64,000 nt of DNA from an uncultured Spartobacteria bacterium (GCA_903901425.1 CAIURC010000195.1:1-64000); one strand, 5' to 3'; shown: positions 9,671 to 18,419, counted from the stretch's first letter. The notes: a model not told the origin generated them from the sequence alone. Program-made: numbers and translations.

Positions 9671-10858
9671 ATGTCGGATCGCGCTCCCAGTAAAGTTGCA
9701 TTTCTGAGGAACCTCCCCCTTTTTTTTGGCCTGGATGGGGAGCAGCTTGAAGCCGCGGCCCAAGCTGCGACGGAGGTACAGCTTCCATGCGGTGAGACTC
9801 TCTTCCATAAAGGGGATCCAGCCGACGCAATCTACATCATCGTGGACGGCTCCGTGCGGATACACGACGGGGAGTTCACGCTTACCTACCTGCCGGCTTT
9901 CACAAGTTTTGGGGAGTCCTGCATCACCGCTCATCCGTTCCGAACAGCCTCTGCAACAGCAACCGCAGCTACAAAACTCCTGAAGCTCGCCCTGAACTCC
10001 AGGTGTTTCCCAATCGAACAGAACCCGACATTCCTGCGCGCGATCGTCTCCCTCCTATTCAAACGCATTTCGGAAAAAGACACCCTGGAGGGCGAGATCC
10101 AGCTCAACCTCAAAGAAATCCAGCGGCAAAGGGATGAACTTCTGCAGATTAATAATTTGAAGAACAAGTTATTCACCGTCATTGCACACGATTTGAGGAG
10201 TCCTTTGGAGTCACTCTCATGGCTCACCGGGTGGGCATCCAAGTCTTCTGACCGGCTGACCAAGGAGAAACTTGCCGAGAGCCTTGACTACATTCATGGA
10301 GAATCACAGAGCGCGGGTCGTCTGCTGGAGAATCTCCTCGATTGGGCGAGATCGCAGTCCCACCAGATCCAGCTCAACCCGAAAAGCGTGAATCTCTTCG
10401 AGGTCGTAGATGAATCGCTGGAGTCGATCGCGGGCTCTGCAAAAAGAAAAGGCGTTGCCCTGTGGAATGAAATCCCCAAAGACACCTCCGTTACTGCCGA
10501 CCGCAATACTCTCGCAACCATCGCGAGAAACCTCATTTCCAACGCGGTGAAATTCACCCAGAATGGCGGCAGGGTCCGCATCTCCGCGACCGAGGCAGGG
10601 GAAAAAATTGTGTGGTGCACAACCGACAACGGTATCGGGATAGCTCCGGAGCGCCTCGGTTTGCTCCTCGCATCCGATACGCAATCGAGCACCCACGGAA
10701 CTGCCAACGAAAAGGGTGCCGGCCTGGGGCTCAAGCTCTGCCGGGAGTTTGCCGAAAAAAATGGCGGTACAATTCATGTCTCCAGCGAACCAAACCGCGG
10801 CACTTGTGTTACAGTGACGCTCCCCGGAAGCGCCCACCAAGACCCCCGCTTGATTTGA
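9671..10858 (+). CDS. Cyclic-nucleotide-binding sensor histidine kinase
   Basis: 395 residues, no membrane segment. Residues 10-110 form a cyclic-nucleotide-binding domain: GETLFHKGDPADAIYIIVDGSV, then FGES (Glu82) and FRTASATA (Arg91), the Glu and Arg of the phosphate-binding cassette. A helical linker (about 125-165, probably coiled coil) leads to the kinase: H-box FTVIAHDLRSPL with His173, N-box RNLISNAVKF (Asn287/291), G1 DNGIGI (319-324) and G2 GAGLGL (349-354). All catalytic motifs are present. No response regulator is adjacent. It lies 131 bases before a soluble-adenylyl-cyclase-like gene on the same strand, so cAMP (or cGMP) from that enzyme is the obvious candidate ligand (inference). 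Confidence 0.93.
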   Translation: MSDRAPSKVAFLRNLPLFFGLDGEQLEAAAQAATEVQLPCGETLFHKGDPADAIYIIVDGSVRIHDGEFTLTYLPAFTSFGESCITAHPFRTASATATAATKLLKLALNSRCFPIEQNPTFLRAIVSLLFKRISEKDTLEGEIQLNLKEIQRQRDELLQINNLKNKLFTVIAHDLRSPLESLSWLTGWASKSSDRLTKEKLAESLDYIHGESQSAGRLLENLLDWARSQSHQIQLNPKSVNLFEVVDESLESIAGSAKRKGVALWNEIPKDTSVTADRNTLATIARNLISNAVKFTQNGGRVRISATEAGEKIVWCTTDNGIGIAPERLGLLLASDTQSSTHGTANEKGAGLGLKLCREFAEKNGGTIHVSSEPNRGTCVTVTLPGSAHQDPRLI

Positions 10859-10989
10859 TGCGAAAAGGAAGGAGTCCCCAAGGGAGTCTGCCAACAGCAA
10901 GTGATGAGAACGATGCTCACACATAGCTTTGCCCCCCGGCTGGGACGGATTGAACAGCGCCTGCGTGTTTGTCGCCCCCCGGCAGTCTG

Positions 10990-13900
10990 ATGAATCCCCA
11001 GCCCGACAGATTCAGCGCCTCCGTCATCCAGCCGTCGTTCCTCGCTCAGGCAATCTCCCCTCACATTTCCACGCTGGCTCTGGAGGATGTCTGCAGGAAA
11101 ACCGCCTCTTCCGCTTGCAACGATGGCACCCTCTTCAAATGCATCATTCTGGTCACCGACATCGCAAACTTCACCTCGCTCACCGAGCGTCTAGAGCACT
11201 CTGGACCGTCGGGTGTGGAAAGCCTCTCACGTGTGATCAACGGGTGCTTCGCCCATTTGATCAACCTTGTTGAGGCCCACGGCGGACACCTCGTCACATT
11301 CGCAGGTGATGCCCTCATTTTTCTCTGGCACCAAGACGGCGAATCAATCGAAAGGACCGCCCACCGCGCTGCTCAGTGCGCACTCCAACTCAACTCTCTG
11401 CGTGTACAAACCTCGCCCAAAGAGGCGCAGCTCTCCGTGCGGGTCGGCATCGCCCTTGGCGAAGCCGTTCACATGATCCTCGGGGGCAAAAGCGGCATCT
11501 GGATTCCCCGGCTCGCCGGGCCTGCAGTTTCAGAGGCTTTCAAAGCAAGCCGCTATGCGGCTCCGGGCCAGGTTTCCGTGTCCAGATCGGCCTCCCTGCT
11601 GCTACATTCCTGTGCTGACTCGTTTCCCATATCGGATGACTACTCTGGGCTCAGAGCGGTCGCTTCATTGACGCCCCGCTCTCTAATCCGCCCCGCGATC
11701 GCTGTGGAAGACGTTGAACAACTCTCGGGCTTTGTTCCCCACGCGATTTTGCAGCGGATTGCGTTGGGGCACCAGGACTGGATCGCTGAATTCCGCACCG
11801 TTTCGGTGATTTTCATACAAATACCCGGCTCATCCGAAGAGAACCTCTCCTTTGTCCGATCACAGACCGTTGTTCACAAGGCCCAAGATCTCCTCGAGCT
11901 TTACAACGGATCGCTCCACAACCTGAGCGACGACCAACCCAGCCTCACGTTGGTTGCTGCTTTTGGGCTCCCCATGCATGCCCACGATGACGACGCCGCC
12001 CGGGCGGTCCGCTTCGCCCTCAGCATCAGTTCTCACCTCCACTCGCTCGGATGGAAATCGGGCATCGCCGTCACAACCGGACGCATGTATTGCGGAATAC
12101 TCGGTGCGCCGCAACGCCATGCCTACTCGTTACTGGGAACCCCCATGAACCTGTGCTCGCGGCTCGCCGCCATCGCGGACGGAAATGTCCTCTGCGATGA
12201 CACGACCCGAAGGGCGGCAGAAAAATGGATGCGTTTCGATTTCGTTAAAGAGGCTGCCCTCAAAGGGAAATCGCAGACTCATCGAATCTTCCGCCCCGTT
12301 GGCCCCTGCTCACCCGCTGTTCCTTCCCGCCGCCTTGTTTGGGGCCGTGAACTCGAAAAGACGCAACTCAAAAACATCGTCACAAACCTCCGAAACGGCT
12401 GCAGCGGCGGCTTCGTTCTTATCGAGGGCGAAGCTGGCATCGGAAAATCCACGCTCCTTTCAGACCTTCTCGGCACGGCCGCGGAGTTAAACATCAGGTT
12501 CCTCAGCGGCACGGGTGATTCCTTCACGCACACCAGCAGTTACCATCCATGGCGCCGGATCTTCCATACGCTGTTCCCACCCGAGGACAGCCACTCCAAG
12601 GCAGCCCCCTCCCAAAAACTCTCTCGCACCCTTCAGCAACACCCCAAGGGCGGTTCTCTCGCACCGCTTCTCAACACACCCCTCGGCCTCAACCTCCCCG
12701 AAACGGAAATCACTGCCCAACTGACAGGCCGCGCCCGCGCGGAGGCAACCCGCGATCTCCTTTCCCATCTCCTGGTGTCTGCAACTCAAGCAGATCCGAT
12801 CCTCCTTGTTCTCGATGACGCGCATCTGGCGGACTCCGAATCTCTGGAGTTTTCGCTGTATCTTTCGCGGAAGGTTCCAAACCTGCTTCAGGTGCTGGCA
12901 GCTCGCCCCTCCGCTGCAAGCGTTCCAGAGCTTTGGGAAACGGTCCGCGACACAGTCGTTTCTCACCACACCCACATTCCCCTGGGAGCACTGGAGGAAC
13001 CGGCATTGCGGGAACTTGTCCAGGATAAACTCCAGGCCACAGAGCTGCCGCCGGAAATCCTTCAGATGATCCGTAGCACATCGGGTGGAAACCCCTTTTT
13101 CTCGGAGCAACTGGCTCAAATGCTTTTGGAATCGGGTTTTGTCACTGTCGATTCAGGAACCTGCTTGATCACACCGAGTTTCAAGGCTCTTCCACTCCTC
13201 AGTCTCCCTCTGACGGTTCAGGCGGCCGTTAACCAACGTCTTGACCGCAGACCAGCGCGCGAATCTCTGGCAGTAAAGGTGGCCAGCATCTTGGGAAACC
13301 AATTTTCATTTGCGGCTCTTCACTCCATTCACCCTGTTGCAGACGACCTAGTTCATCTTGCCGCGTCACTGGAAAACCTAGTCACCGCCGGCCTCCTTCT
13401 GAAATCCCGCTCCCTAGAGGGCGATCATTTTTTCTTCAAACACCAAATCATACGGGAGGTTGCGTATGGACAACTTCCATTTTCTCAGCGAAAATACCTC
13501 CACCAGGGGTTTGCCGAGTTTCTCGAACAGGTGGAACCGCTCAACCATCCTGTTCTGGCTCATCACTGGCTAAAAACGGACTCGCTCTCTCGGGCCATCA
13601 GCCACCTTGACCTCGCGGCCACTCAAGCCCTCACGCGCCATGCAAATGCCGAGGCCGTTGAATTCCTCACCAACGCCATACAGACGGCCCTGAACATTCA
13701 GGAAAAGCAGGATCGATACCGCTTCGGTCGCTGGCACCGGCAACTCGGGGAGGCCTACCACCGCCTCGGCCGCATGGAACAGAGTCGCAAATGTCTGGCC
13801 GACTCCCTGCGGATCCTCCAGCACCCGGTCCCGTCGCCATCCCGCATCAGGCTCTACGGGCTTCTCAAAGAAACCGCTATTCAGTGCTGGCGCCAGGTTA

Positions 13901-14997
13901 CCGGCCACTTTCCCACACCCGCCTCAGGAAGGGTCGCAGAGGAACTGGCGGAGGCAATCCGCGCAGACAACGCGCTCGCAGAAATCGCCTTCTTTACTGA
14001 CGATCTATTAACCTCCGTATTTCATGTGTTGCATGGCCTTAACCTCGCTGAGGCGCTCGGGCCATCCGACCAAAAGGTGGAGATGTACGCCGCCGTGATG
14101 CTCCTCACCTCCGCAATGCCGCTACAATCGATCGGCGACCGGTATTTTGCACAGACAGAAAGCGCCTTGGACCGCCCCGTACACCCGGTTTCTCTCGCCT
14201 ATGTGCGCCAACTCATGGGGGTCTTTCTCAATGGCCGGGGCCGATTCGCCCTTTCATTCCGAATGCTGGAGGATGCCGTCCACACCTTTGACCGTTTTGG
14301 TAACAGGCGAAGATTGGAAGAGTGTTGGGTCAACATTTTCTATCTCCATTTGTACCGGGGCGAGCTCGCAACCGCAAAATCGAGCCTGCGCCTCTTGCAA
14401 GACTCTGCCTCCGACCGGCAGGACCCGCAGACCATGGGTTGGGCCGTTGCACTGGAGGCTCATCTGCTCCTGGCTCTCAATGGCCCAAATGCTGTCCTCG
14501 AAAGACTTGCCCGGCTGCCCTCCCCTGAGTGGGACAGGCTGACCCACGCCGCCTTCCATTCCAACCTGGCAGCAGCACATTTCCGAAGCGGCAACATGGG
14601 TGCCGCCCGCGAACATGCCGTCCAAGTCCTTGAATCATTGGCTCGCACCCCACCCGTCTCGTACACCTCCCTCCTAGACTACTCCCACACCGCAGAGGTT
14701 TTCTTGGGTCTCCTCAGCCGGGCTGATCCCAACTCTCCATCCGCAGACCTTTCCAGGAACGCTCACAGAGCCTGCAAAGCCATGCGCGCGTTCGGCAGCG
14801 CTTTTCCCATCGGCCAGATCCGCGCGCAACTCTGGAGCGGCACTGAGGCATGGATCAACGGCTCCAAACAAAAAGCGTTGCGCCTCTGGGAAAGAAGTCT
14901 CTCCGCTGCCCTCCACCTCGATTTGCCCGAGGAAATCGCGTTCATCAAATCTCACCGATCCTCCCTAGAATCCGCCAAGAGCCGCCTCCCAGAGTGA
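10990..14997 (+). CDS. Soluble-adenylyl-cyclase-like protein: two class III cyclase domains, AAA ATPase, TPR-like tail
   Basis: 1335 residues from the ATG at 10990; a TTG at 10969 could add seven. The first cyclase domain (about 45-240) has both metal aspartates: VTDIANFTSL (Asp57) and FAGDALIFLW (Asp107). The second (about 265-435) has the transition-state pair in TPMNLCSRLA (Asn387, Arg391) preceded by GRMYCGILG, very like the C2 half of animal sAC. So one polypeptide supplies a complementary catalytic site. Next comes an AAA/STAND-type ATPase: Walker A GEAGIGKS (480-487) and Walker B ILLVLDDAHL (604-613). The last ~500 residues are helical and TPR-like. No membrane segment. The sAC lysine before the second Asp (KFAGD) is Thr here, so substrate choice (ATP or GTP) cannot be read safely. 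Confidence 0.92.
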   Translation: MNPQPDRFSASVIQPSFLAQAISPHISTLALEDVCRKTASSACNDGTLFKCIILVTDIANFTSLTERLEHSGPSGVESLSRVINGCFAHLINLVEAHGGHLVTFAGDALIFLWHQDGESIERTAHRAAQCALQLNSLRVQTSPKEAQLSVRVGIALGEAVHMILGGKSGIWIPRLAGPAVSEAFKASRYAAPGQVSVSRSASLLLHSCADSFPISDDYSGLRAVASLTPRSLIRPAIAVEDVEQLSGFVPHAILQRIALGHQDWIAEFRTVSVIFIQIPGSSEENLSFVRSQTVVHKAQDLLELYNGSLHNLSDDQPSLTLVAAFGLPMHAHDDDAARAVRFALSISSHLHSLGWKSGIAVTTGRMYCGILGAPQRHAYSLLGTPMNLCSRLAAIADGNVLCDDTTRRAAEKWMRFDFVKEAALKGKSQTHRIFRPVGPCSPAVPSRRLVWGRELEKTQLKNIVTNLRNGCSGGFVLIEGEAGIGKSTLLSDLLGTAAELNIRFLSGTGDSFTHTSSYHPWRRIFHTLFPPEDSHSKAAPSQKLSRTLQQHPKGGSLAPLLNTPLGLNLPETEITAQLTGRARAEATRDLLSHLLVSATQADPILLVLDDAHLADSESLEFSLYLSRKVPNLLQVLAARPSAASVPELWETVRDTVVSHHTHIPLGALEEPALRELVQDKLQATELPPEILQMIRSTSGGNPFFSEQLAQMLLESGFVTVDSGTCLITPSFKALPLLSLPLTVQAAVNQRLDRRPARESLAVKVASILGNQFSFAALHSIHPVADDLVHLAASLENLVTAGLLLKSRSLEGDHFFFKHQIIREVAYGQLPFSQRKYLHQGFAEFLEQVEPLNHPVLAHHWLKTDSLSRAISHLDLAATQALTRHANAEAVEFLTNAIQTALNIQEKQDRYRFGRWHRQLGEAYHRLGRMEQSRKCLADSLRILQHPVPSPSRIRLYGLLKETAIQCWRQVTGHFPTPASGRVAEELAEAIRADNALAEIAFFTDDLLTSVFHVLHGLNLAEALGPSDQKVEMYAAVMLLTSAMPLQSIGDRYFAQTESALDRPVHPVSLAYVRQLMGVFLNGRGRFALSFRMLEDAVHTFDRFGNRRRLEECWVNIFYLHLYRGELATAKSSLRLLQDSASDRQDPQTMGWAVALEAHLLLALNGPNAVLERLARLPSPEWDRLTHAAFHSNLAAAHFRSGNMGAAREHAVQVLESLARTPPVSYTSLLDYSHTAEVFLGLLSRADPNSPSADLSRNAHRACKAMRAFGSAFPIGQIRAQLWSGTEAWINGSKQKALRLWERSLSAALHLDLPEEIAFIKSHRSSLESAKSRLPE

Positions 14998-15175
14998 TCC
15001 GGCCCCCGAAAACTGTACCGGCTTGGATGTGAGTTCTTCGGTGCAACCGAATTCGCTCTCCAGCGGTTGTATCCCGCCAACTAGTTGGCCGGGGCTCTCT
15101 GGAGGTCATGCACGGTTTCTTTCGCCCACAGGCGGACTCCCGCGTGCTTCCCCGATCGCCACATGGCTGGGGACG

Positions 15176-15642
15176 CTCAAATTGCACCATTTCGCCCCCC
15201 CGGCTTGGTACAGGATCCGAAGGAGTCAGAGCGGCACCGGGCAGGGCGACCCAGTGAGTGCGGGCCACTGTCTGAGGTCATCGGGGGCAATCTGGAGCTT
15301 GGGTTGTCGGCAAAGCGGATCCACTAGGATCTGCGAACCGAGCATGGGTTTGCCGGCAGGTACCAAAGTGTGAAGCGCTTTGTGAATCAGCTGCGGACGT
15401 ACCAGCCAAAGGGGGGCTGGAGGCTGGAGTGTCTGGCGGGTGCGGAGGCCCAGGTGGACTTTGGGGTGGGTGCGTCGATCGTGATGGCCGATGGCAAGCG
15501 TCGCAGGACGTGGGTGCTGCGGATCGTGGTTACTCGCGGAAGGCCTACAGCGAGGCCGCGCTGCGTCAGGACACCTTAAAGGCGGCCCAAGTGGTGCATT
15601 TTGAATCGATCCTCCGTGGTGCACTTAAATCGACCCCTGACA
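15176..15642 (+). mobile_element. IS21-family remnant (IstA fragment with right-end repeats)
   Basis: Plus-strand frames read SECGPLSEVIGGNLELGLSAKRI, a TAG stop at 15325-15327, then DLRTEHGFAGRYQSVKRFV, AEAQVDFGVGA and DGKRRRTWVLRIV. A frameshift near 15530 is followed by GYSRKAYSEAALRQDT in another frame. This is the middle of an IstA transposase (DDE acidic residue in QVDFG). At the right are two imperfect direct repeats, gtggtgcattttgaatcgatcc (15591-15612) and gtggtgcacttaaatcgacccc (15616-15637), ending ctgaca at 15642, like the multiple terminal repeats of IS21 elements. An inverted partial copy, ctcaaattgcacca, lies near 15177. istB and most of istA are missing, so the element is dead. 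Confidence 0.75.
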
Positions 15643-15649
15643 CCATGGC

Positions 15650-15820
15650 AGTTCCTGGGTTTGCACTCAACCGTCTCCATTCCCTTCCACTCCATGATCC
15701 GGCACCTGCACCGGATGCAGGTGGCTCTTGGCAGCTATCTATCTGGATGGTATTCCCTTGATCGCTTCATGGGCGATCCGGGCCTTGAACCCCGCGCTGT
15801 GGTTTGTTTTTTTGCCTCAT
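15650..15820 (-). pseudogene. IS3-family OrfA fragment
   Basis: On the minus strand an ATG at 15820 begins MRQKNK. After a frame change the sequence continues HSAGFKARIAHEAIKGIPS, then TAG, then IAAKSHLHPVQV. This matches the helix-turn-helix N-terminus of IS3-group OrfA proteins (pattern FKAxVAxEAIKG...IAxxxxVHPxQV). Only the first ~55 codons remain, with one frameshift and one stop. It abuts the IS21 remnant, so two unrelated elements decayed at the same spot. Confidence 0.7.
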
Positions 15821-16010
15821 GACCTCTGCAGTGTTGTTCCACCACAGAGGCCCTCCCTCAAGCTAACCATCCGCTTTGCTCCGTTCACCGAGCCACCCTA
15901 AGATCCTGAGGCGTCTGGCTTTCGCATCAATAGAGAGGAAGCCTACCCCCACCCGCCCACCCACCCCAACCGTAAAATTAGACTCCACCACACCTCCCTT
16001 CGCACCCCGT

Positions 16011-16153
16011 TCAGATCCGGCCCGTCAAAAGCAAAATGATCAGAATGAGGACGATCAGGCCAGCGCCCCCCCCAAGAGGTGGTTTCCAGAACTAAAACCA
16101 TAGCCACCCCCGCCCAGCAACAAAAGAATCAGCAGAATAACGATAATATTCAT
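16011..16153 (-). pseudogene. DUF3309-like small membrane protein, frameshifted in a G8 run
   Basis: From the ATG at 16153 the minus strand reads MNIIVILLILLLLGGGGYG and then enters a run of eight G (C8 on the plus strand at about 16066-16073). Adding one G restores a frame reading GGAGLIVLILIILLLTGRI and a stop at 16011. The repaired product, about 47 residues with two hydrophobic strands around a Gly-rich turn, matches the DUF3309 layout. As written, the frame stops early (about 16051) after 32 residues. Such genes often sit by stress genes, and here the divergent neighbour is CsbD. True slippage and a homopolymer read error are both possible. Confidence 0.7.
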
Positions 16154-16392
16154 AATATTTCTATTTTTGAGGCCTTCGGCTGGCCCGATTTCGCTTTGGT
16201 CGCAGCGTCGCAGTGAAACGGCTGCCTTGGCCTAAACTAGCGCGGGAACCATTGGGGTTCCAATGGGGAGTTCACCCCATTTGAAAAACTCGTCCAAGGA
16301 GTACCGTTCATCGAGTGTTGAAGCGCAATGAGGAGGCATCCGCCTCCATTGTTTCGCTCCATGCATGGGGAACCCATACGCAGTTAATTATT

Positions 16393-16584
16393 ATGAACAC
16401 ATTGGAAATCAAAGGCGACTGGAACATCATCAAAGGCCGCCTGAAACAAAAATGGGCCGTGCTAACGGACGACGATCTCCACTACGTTGAAGGCAAGCGA
16501 GATGAGTTGCTGGGCAGAATTCAGAAGGTGACCGGTGAAACCCGAGAGGCCATCGAAAAAGCGCTCAAGGAAGCCGTCTTTTAA
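16393..16584 (+). CDS. CsbD family stress-response protein
   Basis: 63 residues from the ATG at 16393. The frame is open upstream to 16315, but those residues are not family-like. The sequence shows the CsbD pattern: GDWNIIKGRLKQKW near the N-terminus, then LTDDDLHYVEGKRDELLGRIQ. CsbD/YjbJ proteins are small, soluble and abundant under general stress or in stationary phase; their molecular role is poorly known. It is divergent from the DUF3309-like gene across 239 bases. Confidence 0.9.
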   Translation: MNTLEIKGDWNIIKGRLKQKWAVLTDDDLHYVEGKRDELLGRIQKVTGETREAIEKALKEAVF

Positions 16585-16924
16585 TCGGCATGGTGCCAAG
16601 TCAATAAATGGGGATTCGGTTTCCTCCTCCCGGCGGCATTTACAGTGTCGGCGTGAGGAGTTTGGCATTCATTGTGCCCTGACCCGAATGGCGCTAGGAT
16701 AAGGTTTTCCGGCTAGTCCCGGCGGCCGTTCTTTTTCGGCCGGTTTCTGCGGGGAAGGTTGCCGGTTGAATGACGCGGCTTTGTTAGGAGTTCATAGTTT
16801 TTCGGGCGCCTTTTCCTTGCTCTTGGCTCGCTCCTCCCCGGGCGCTCCGGAACTGGGTTTGCCGCAATAATCGCCAGCATTTGGTCGATCAATTCGTCCT
16901 GCTTTCCCGATTTGAAGAGCTCGC
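16585..16924. other. Gene-free interval upstream of the PIN toxin locus
   Basis: About 340 bases with no supported reading frame. The minus frame 16792-17496 is a shadow: it crosses the PIN gene and the dispersed repeat. No hairpin with a T tract was seen after the csbD stop. Confidence 0.5.
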
Positions 16925-17152
16925 GTGAATGGCAGAAGCAAACTGGCGCACCGTGCCACCCCGGAAGTCGAACGCAGCATTCCCACAGCCATTCTTGCCA
17001 TTTCCGACCGGATCAATTCCGGACCGAGGGCTGGGAGGGGAAGGATACCTTGGCGGGCGCGTTCCGGTGCCTCGGAACTGACCGGGGCGGAGATCGCCGC
17101 CGAAATAGCCGCCACCCGTAAAAACCGCCGATCCTGCAGATCCGGCGAATGA
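16925..17152 (+). CDS. Possible antitoxin, N-terminus replaced by repeat copy B
   Basis: A 75-codon frame whose stop overlaps the PIN toxin start as ATGA, the normal spacing for an antitoxin. Only the last ~27 residues (ELTGAEIAAEIAATRK followed by an Arg-rich tail) look like an antitoxin C-terminus. The first ~40 residues are encoded by the dispersed repeat at 16935-17040, which has a non-coding sister copy at 7561-7659. The simplest reading is an antitoxin gene truncated at its 5' end by the repeat. Chance overlap is the alternative. Confidence 0.35.
   Translation: MNGRSKLAHRATPEVERSIPTAILAISDRINSGPRAGRGRIPWRARSGASELTGAEIAAEIAATRKNRRSCRSGE
16935..17040. repeat. Dispersed intergenic repeat, copy B
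   Basis: Second copy of the repeat at 7561-7659, same orientation. The core 16995-17040 differs at about two of 46 positions. This copy sits inside the 5' part of the putative antitoxin frame upstream of the PIN toxin. Confidence 0.85.
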
Positions 17153-17571
17153 CCGCCCCGGATCTTGCCCCGCTCTGGGTACTCGACACCCATGTTGTGG
17201 TTTCCGCTGCGCTCACAGCCGGCGGCACCTGCGATCGGCTGCTGCGTGCCGCCGTTGCAGGTCGGGTACGTCTGGCGTGGAGCGCGCCTCTGCTCGCCGA
17301 ATACCGTGCGGTCCTGCTCCGGCCGAAGTTTGGATTTTCCCGCCCGGTTGTCTCCGCGCTGCTGGCTGTCTTTGACCCCGCGCACCAGGTTCCGGCCGGA
17401 GCGTCCCCCGCCCTGCCAGACCCAGACGACGCGGTGTTCTTGGCTGGCGCGCTTGCCACCCCGGATCAGGTTCTTGTCACCGGCAACGCCGCCCATTTTC
17501 CCGCCAAACTTAGCCGTCCCGTCCGGATTCTCTCACCTGCCGAAGCCCTGCGGGAGTTGGAGCGGGAATGA
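17149..17571 (+). CDS. PIN-domain toxin (COG1569 type)
   Basis: 140 residues. The PIN pattern is complete: VLDTHVVVSAAL (first Asp, residue 13), SAPLLAEYRAVL (Glu ~51), then ALPDPDDAVFLAGALA with the acidic DPDD cluster, and VTGNAAHFP at the end. COG1569 members are putative toxin RNases; the acidic residues bind Mg2+. GC content and codon use match the surroundings. The start overlaps the end of a truncated antitoxin-like frame, so this toxin may be active without its normal partner, or silent because its promoter was lost. Confidence 0.85.
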   Translation: MTAPDLAPLWVLDTHVVVSAALTAGGTCDRLLRAAVAGRVRLAWSAPLLAEYRAVLLRPKFGFSRPVVSALLAVFDPAHQVPAGASPALPDPDDAVFLAGALATPDQVLVTGNAAHFPAKLSRPVRILSPAEALRELERE

Positions 17572-17787
17572 GTGGAGAATCTACGTCGCATCTTGATATT
17601 CGAAATTCAGGACCAAATGCCGGTCCGCCAATTTTCCAACCTTTAACCCGTCGCCTTCACACCCGGTCTCGAGGGGCATACGCCCCGGGGTGGTTTCCGT
17701 CTTGGGATTGCACGCTGCAAACTGGCAAACGCATCCCCGACCGAAATCCGTCCGGGCATCACGACTCAATAACACGCCGGAAACCCA

Positions 17788-18032
17788 TCAGGCCCCGAGG
17801 AGTTTCAACAAATCTGGAACGGTGAGCCCATGATTGGCCGCAACGGGCTTCAGCACCCCACCCAGGAGCGTCCCGACCTTCAGCGGGGAATGTCGTAGAA
17901 CCGTCACATGATGCACCCCGTTCAGGGTCGTGTTGAGCCGGATATGCGAGCCTTCCTGCCGGCTCGGGCATACCCCAAAACCCGCAGCATCCTCGCAAGA
18001 TCCGAGCCGTGCCAGTCTCTCGGGACCCTCAC
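17788..18032 (-). pseudogene. HicA-family toxin gene, frameshifted
   Basis: A GTG at 18032, overlapping the HicB stop, starts VRVPRDWHGSDLARMLRVLGY. The next part of a HicA protein, SRQEGSHIRLNTTLNGVHHVTV, then SPLKVGTL and the C-terminal LTVPDLLKLLGA, lies in the neighbouring frame. One extra base near 17965-17985 (around the CCC/GG stretch) would join them into an ~81-residue HicA with the catalytic His of GSHIRL. As written, no full toxin is made. Confidence 0.82.
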
Positions 18033-18244
18033 GCAGAGAGGATTTCATCCCGAACAAAGTGCAGACGGATCATCCGGGGTGCCTCCGCTTCAACCCCAAA
18101 ATGACAGCGCACGGCATCCCTCACCATTTCACGAAGTTCCGCCACCGACTCCCCCTGGGTGGCAATCGCGTGACCCATTGCCACAGCCACATAGCCCCCG
18201 TCCACCTCGTCTTCGCGCACCTCAAAGATGATCTCGCTCACCAA
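18029..18244 (-). CDS. HicB-like antitoxin
   Basis: 71 residues: SEIIFEVREDEVDGGYVAVAMGH, then IATQGESVAELREMVRDAVRCHF, then PRMIRLHFVRDEILS. This is the partial-RNase-H HicB fold of short antitoxins, a family often misnamed as a 2-oxoisovalerate dehydrogenase subunit in databases. It lies directly upstream of the frameshifted hicA with a 4-base overlap. HicB neutralises HicA and usually represses the operon; no DNA-binding tail is visible here. Confidence 0.85.
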   Translation of the reverse strand: MVSEIIFEVREDEVDGGYVAVAMGHAIATQGESVAELREMVRDAVRCHFGVEAEAPRMIRLHFVRDEILSA

Positions 18245-18419
18245 GGCACTATCCCCCCCGGAAACCTGCCCTTCAAGCCCCGGAGTTGATTCTCCCTCAC
18301 GGATCGCCTCCGTGACTCCGATGATCCGGACCGCGCAGACCGGGCTTGACCCGGCTCGGTTTCATCGCTTTGACGGGGCTACGGTGCGAAGTCTTCCCCA
18401 CCGTGCAGAATTTCCCCGC

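Noticed and set aside
14998-15175. A further transposase in the minus frame 14945-15268
   Set aside because: No recognisable motif; composition looks like chance.
16792-17496. 234-codon minus-strand frame across the PIN locus
   Set aside because: It is antisense to the PIN toxin, contains the repeat, and has no domain.
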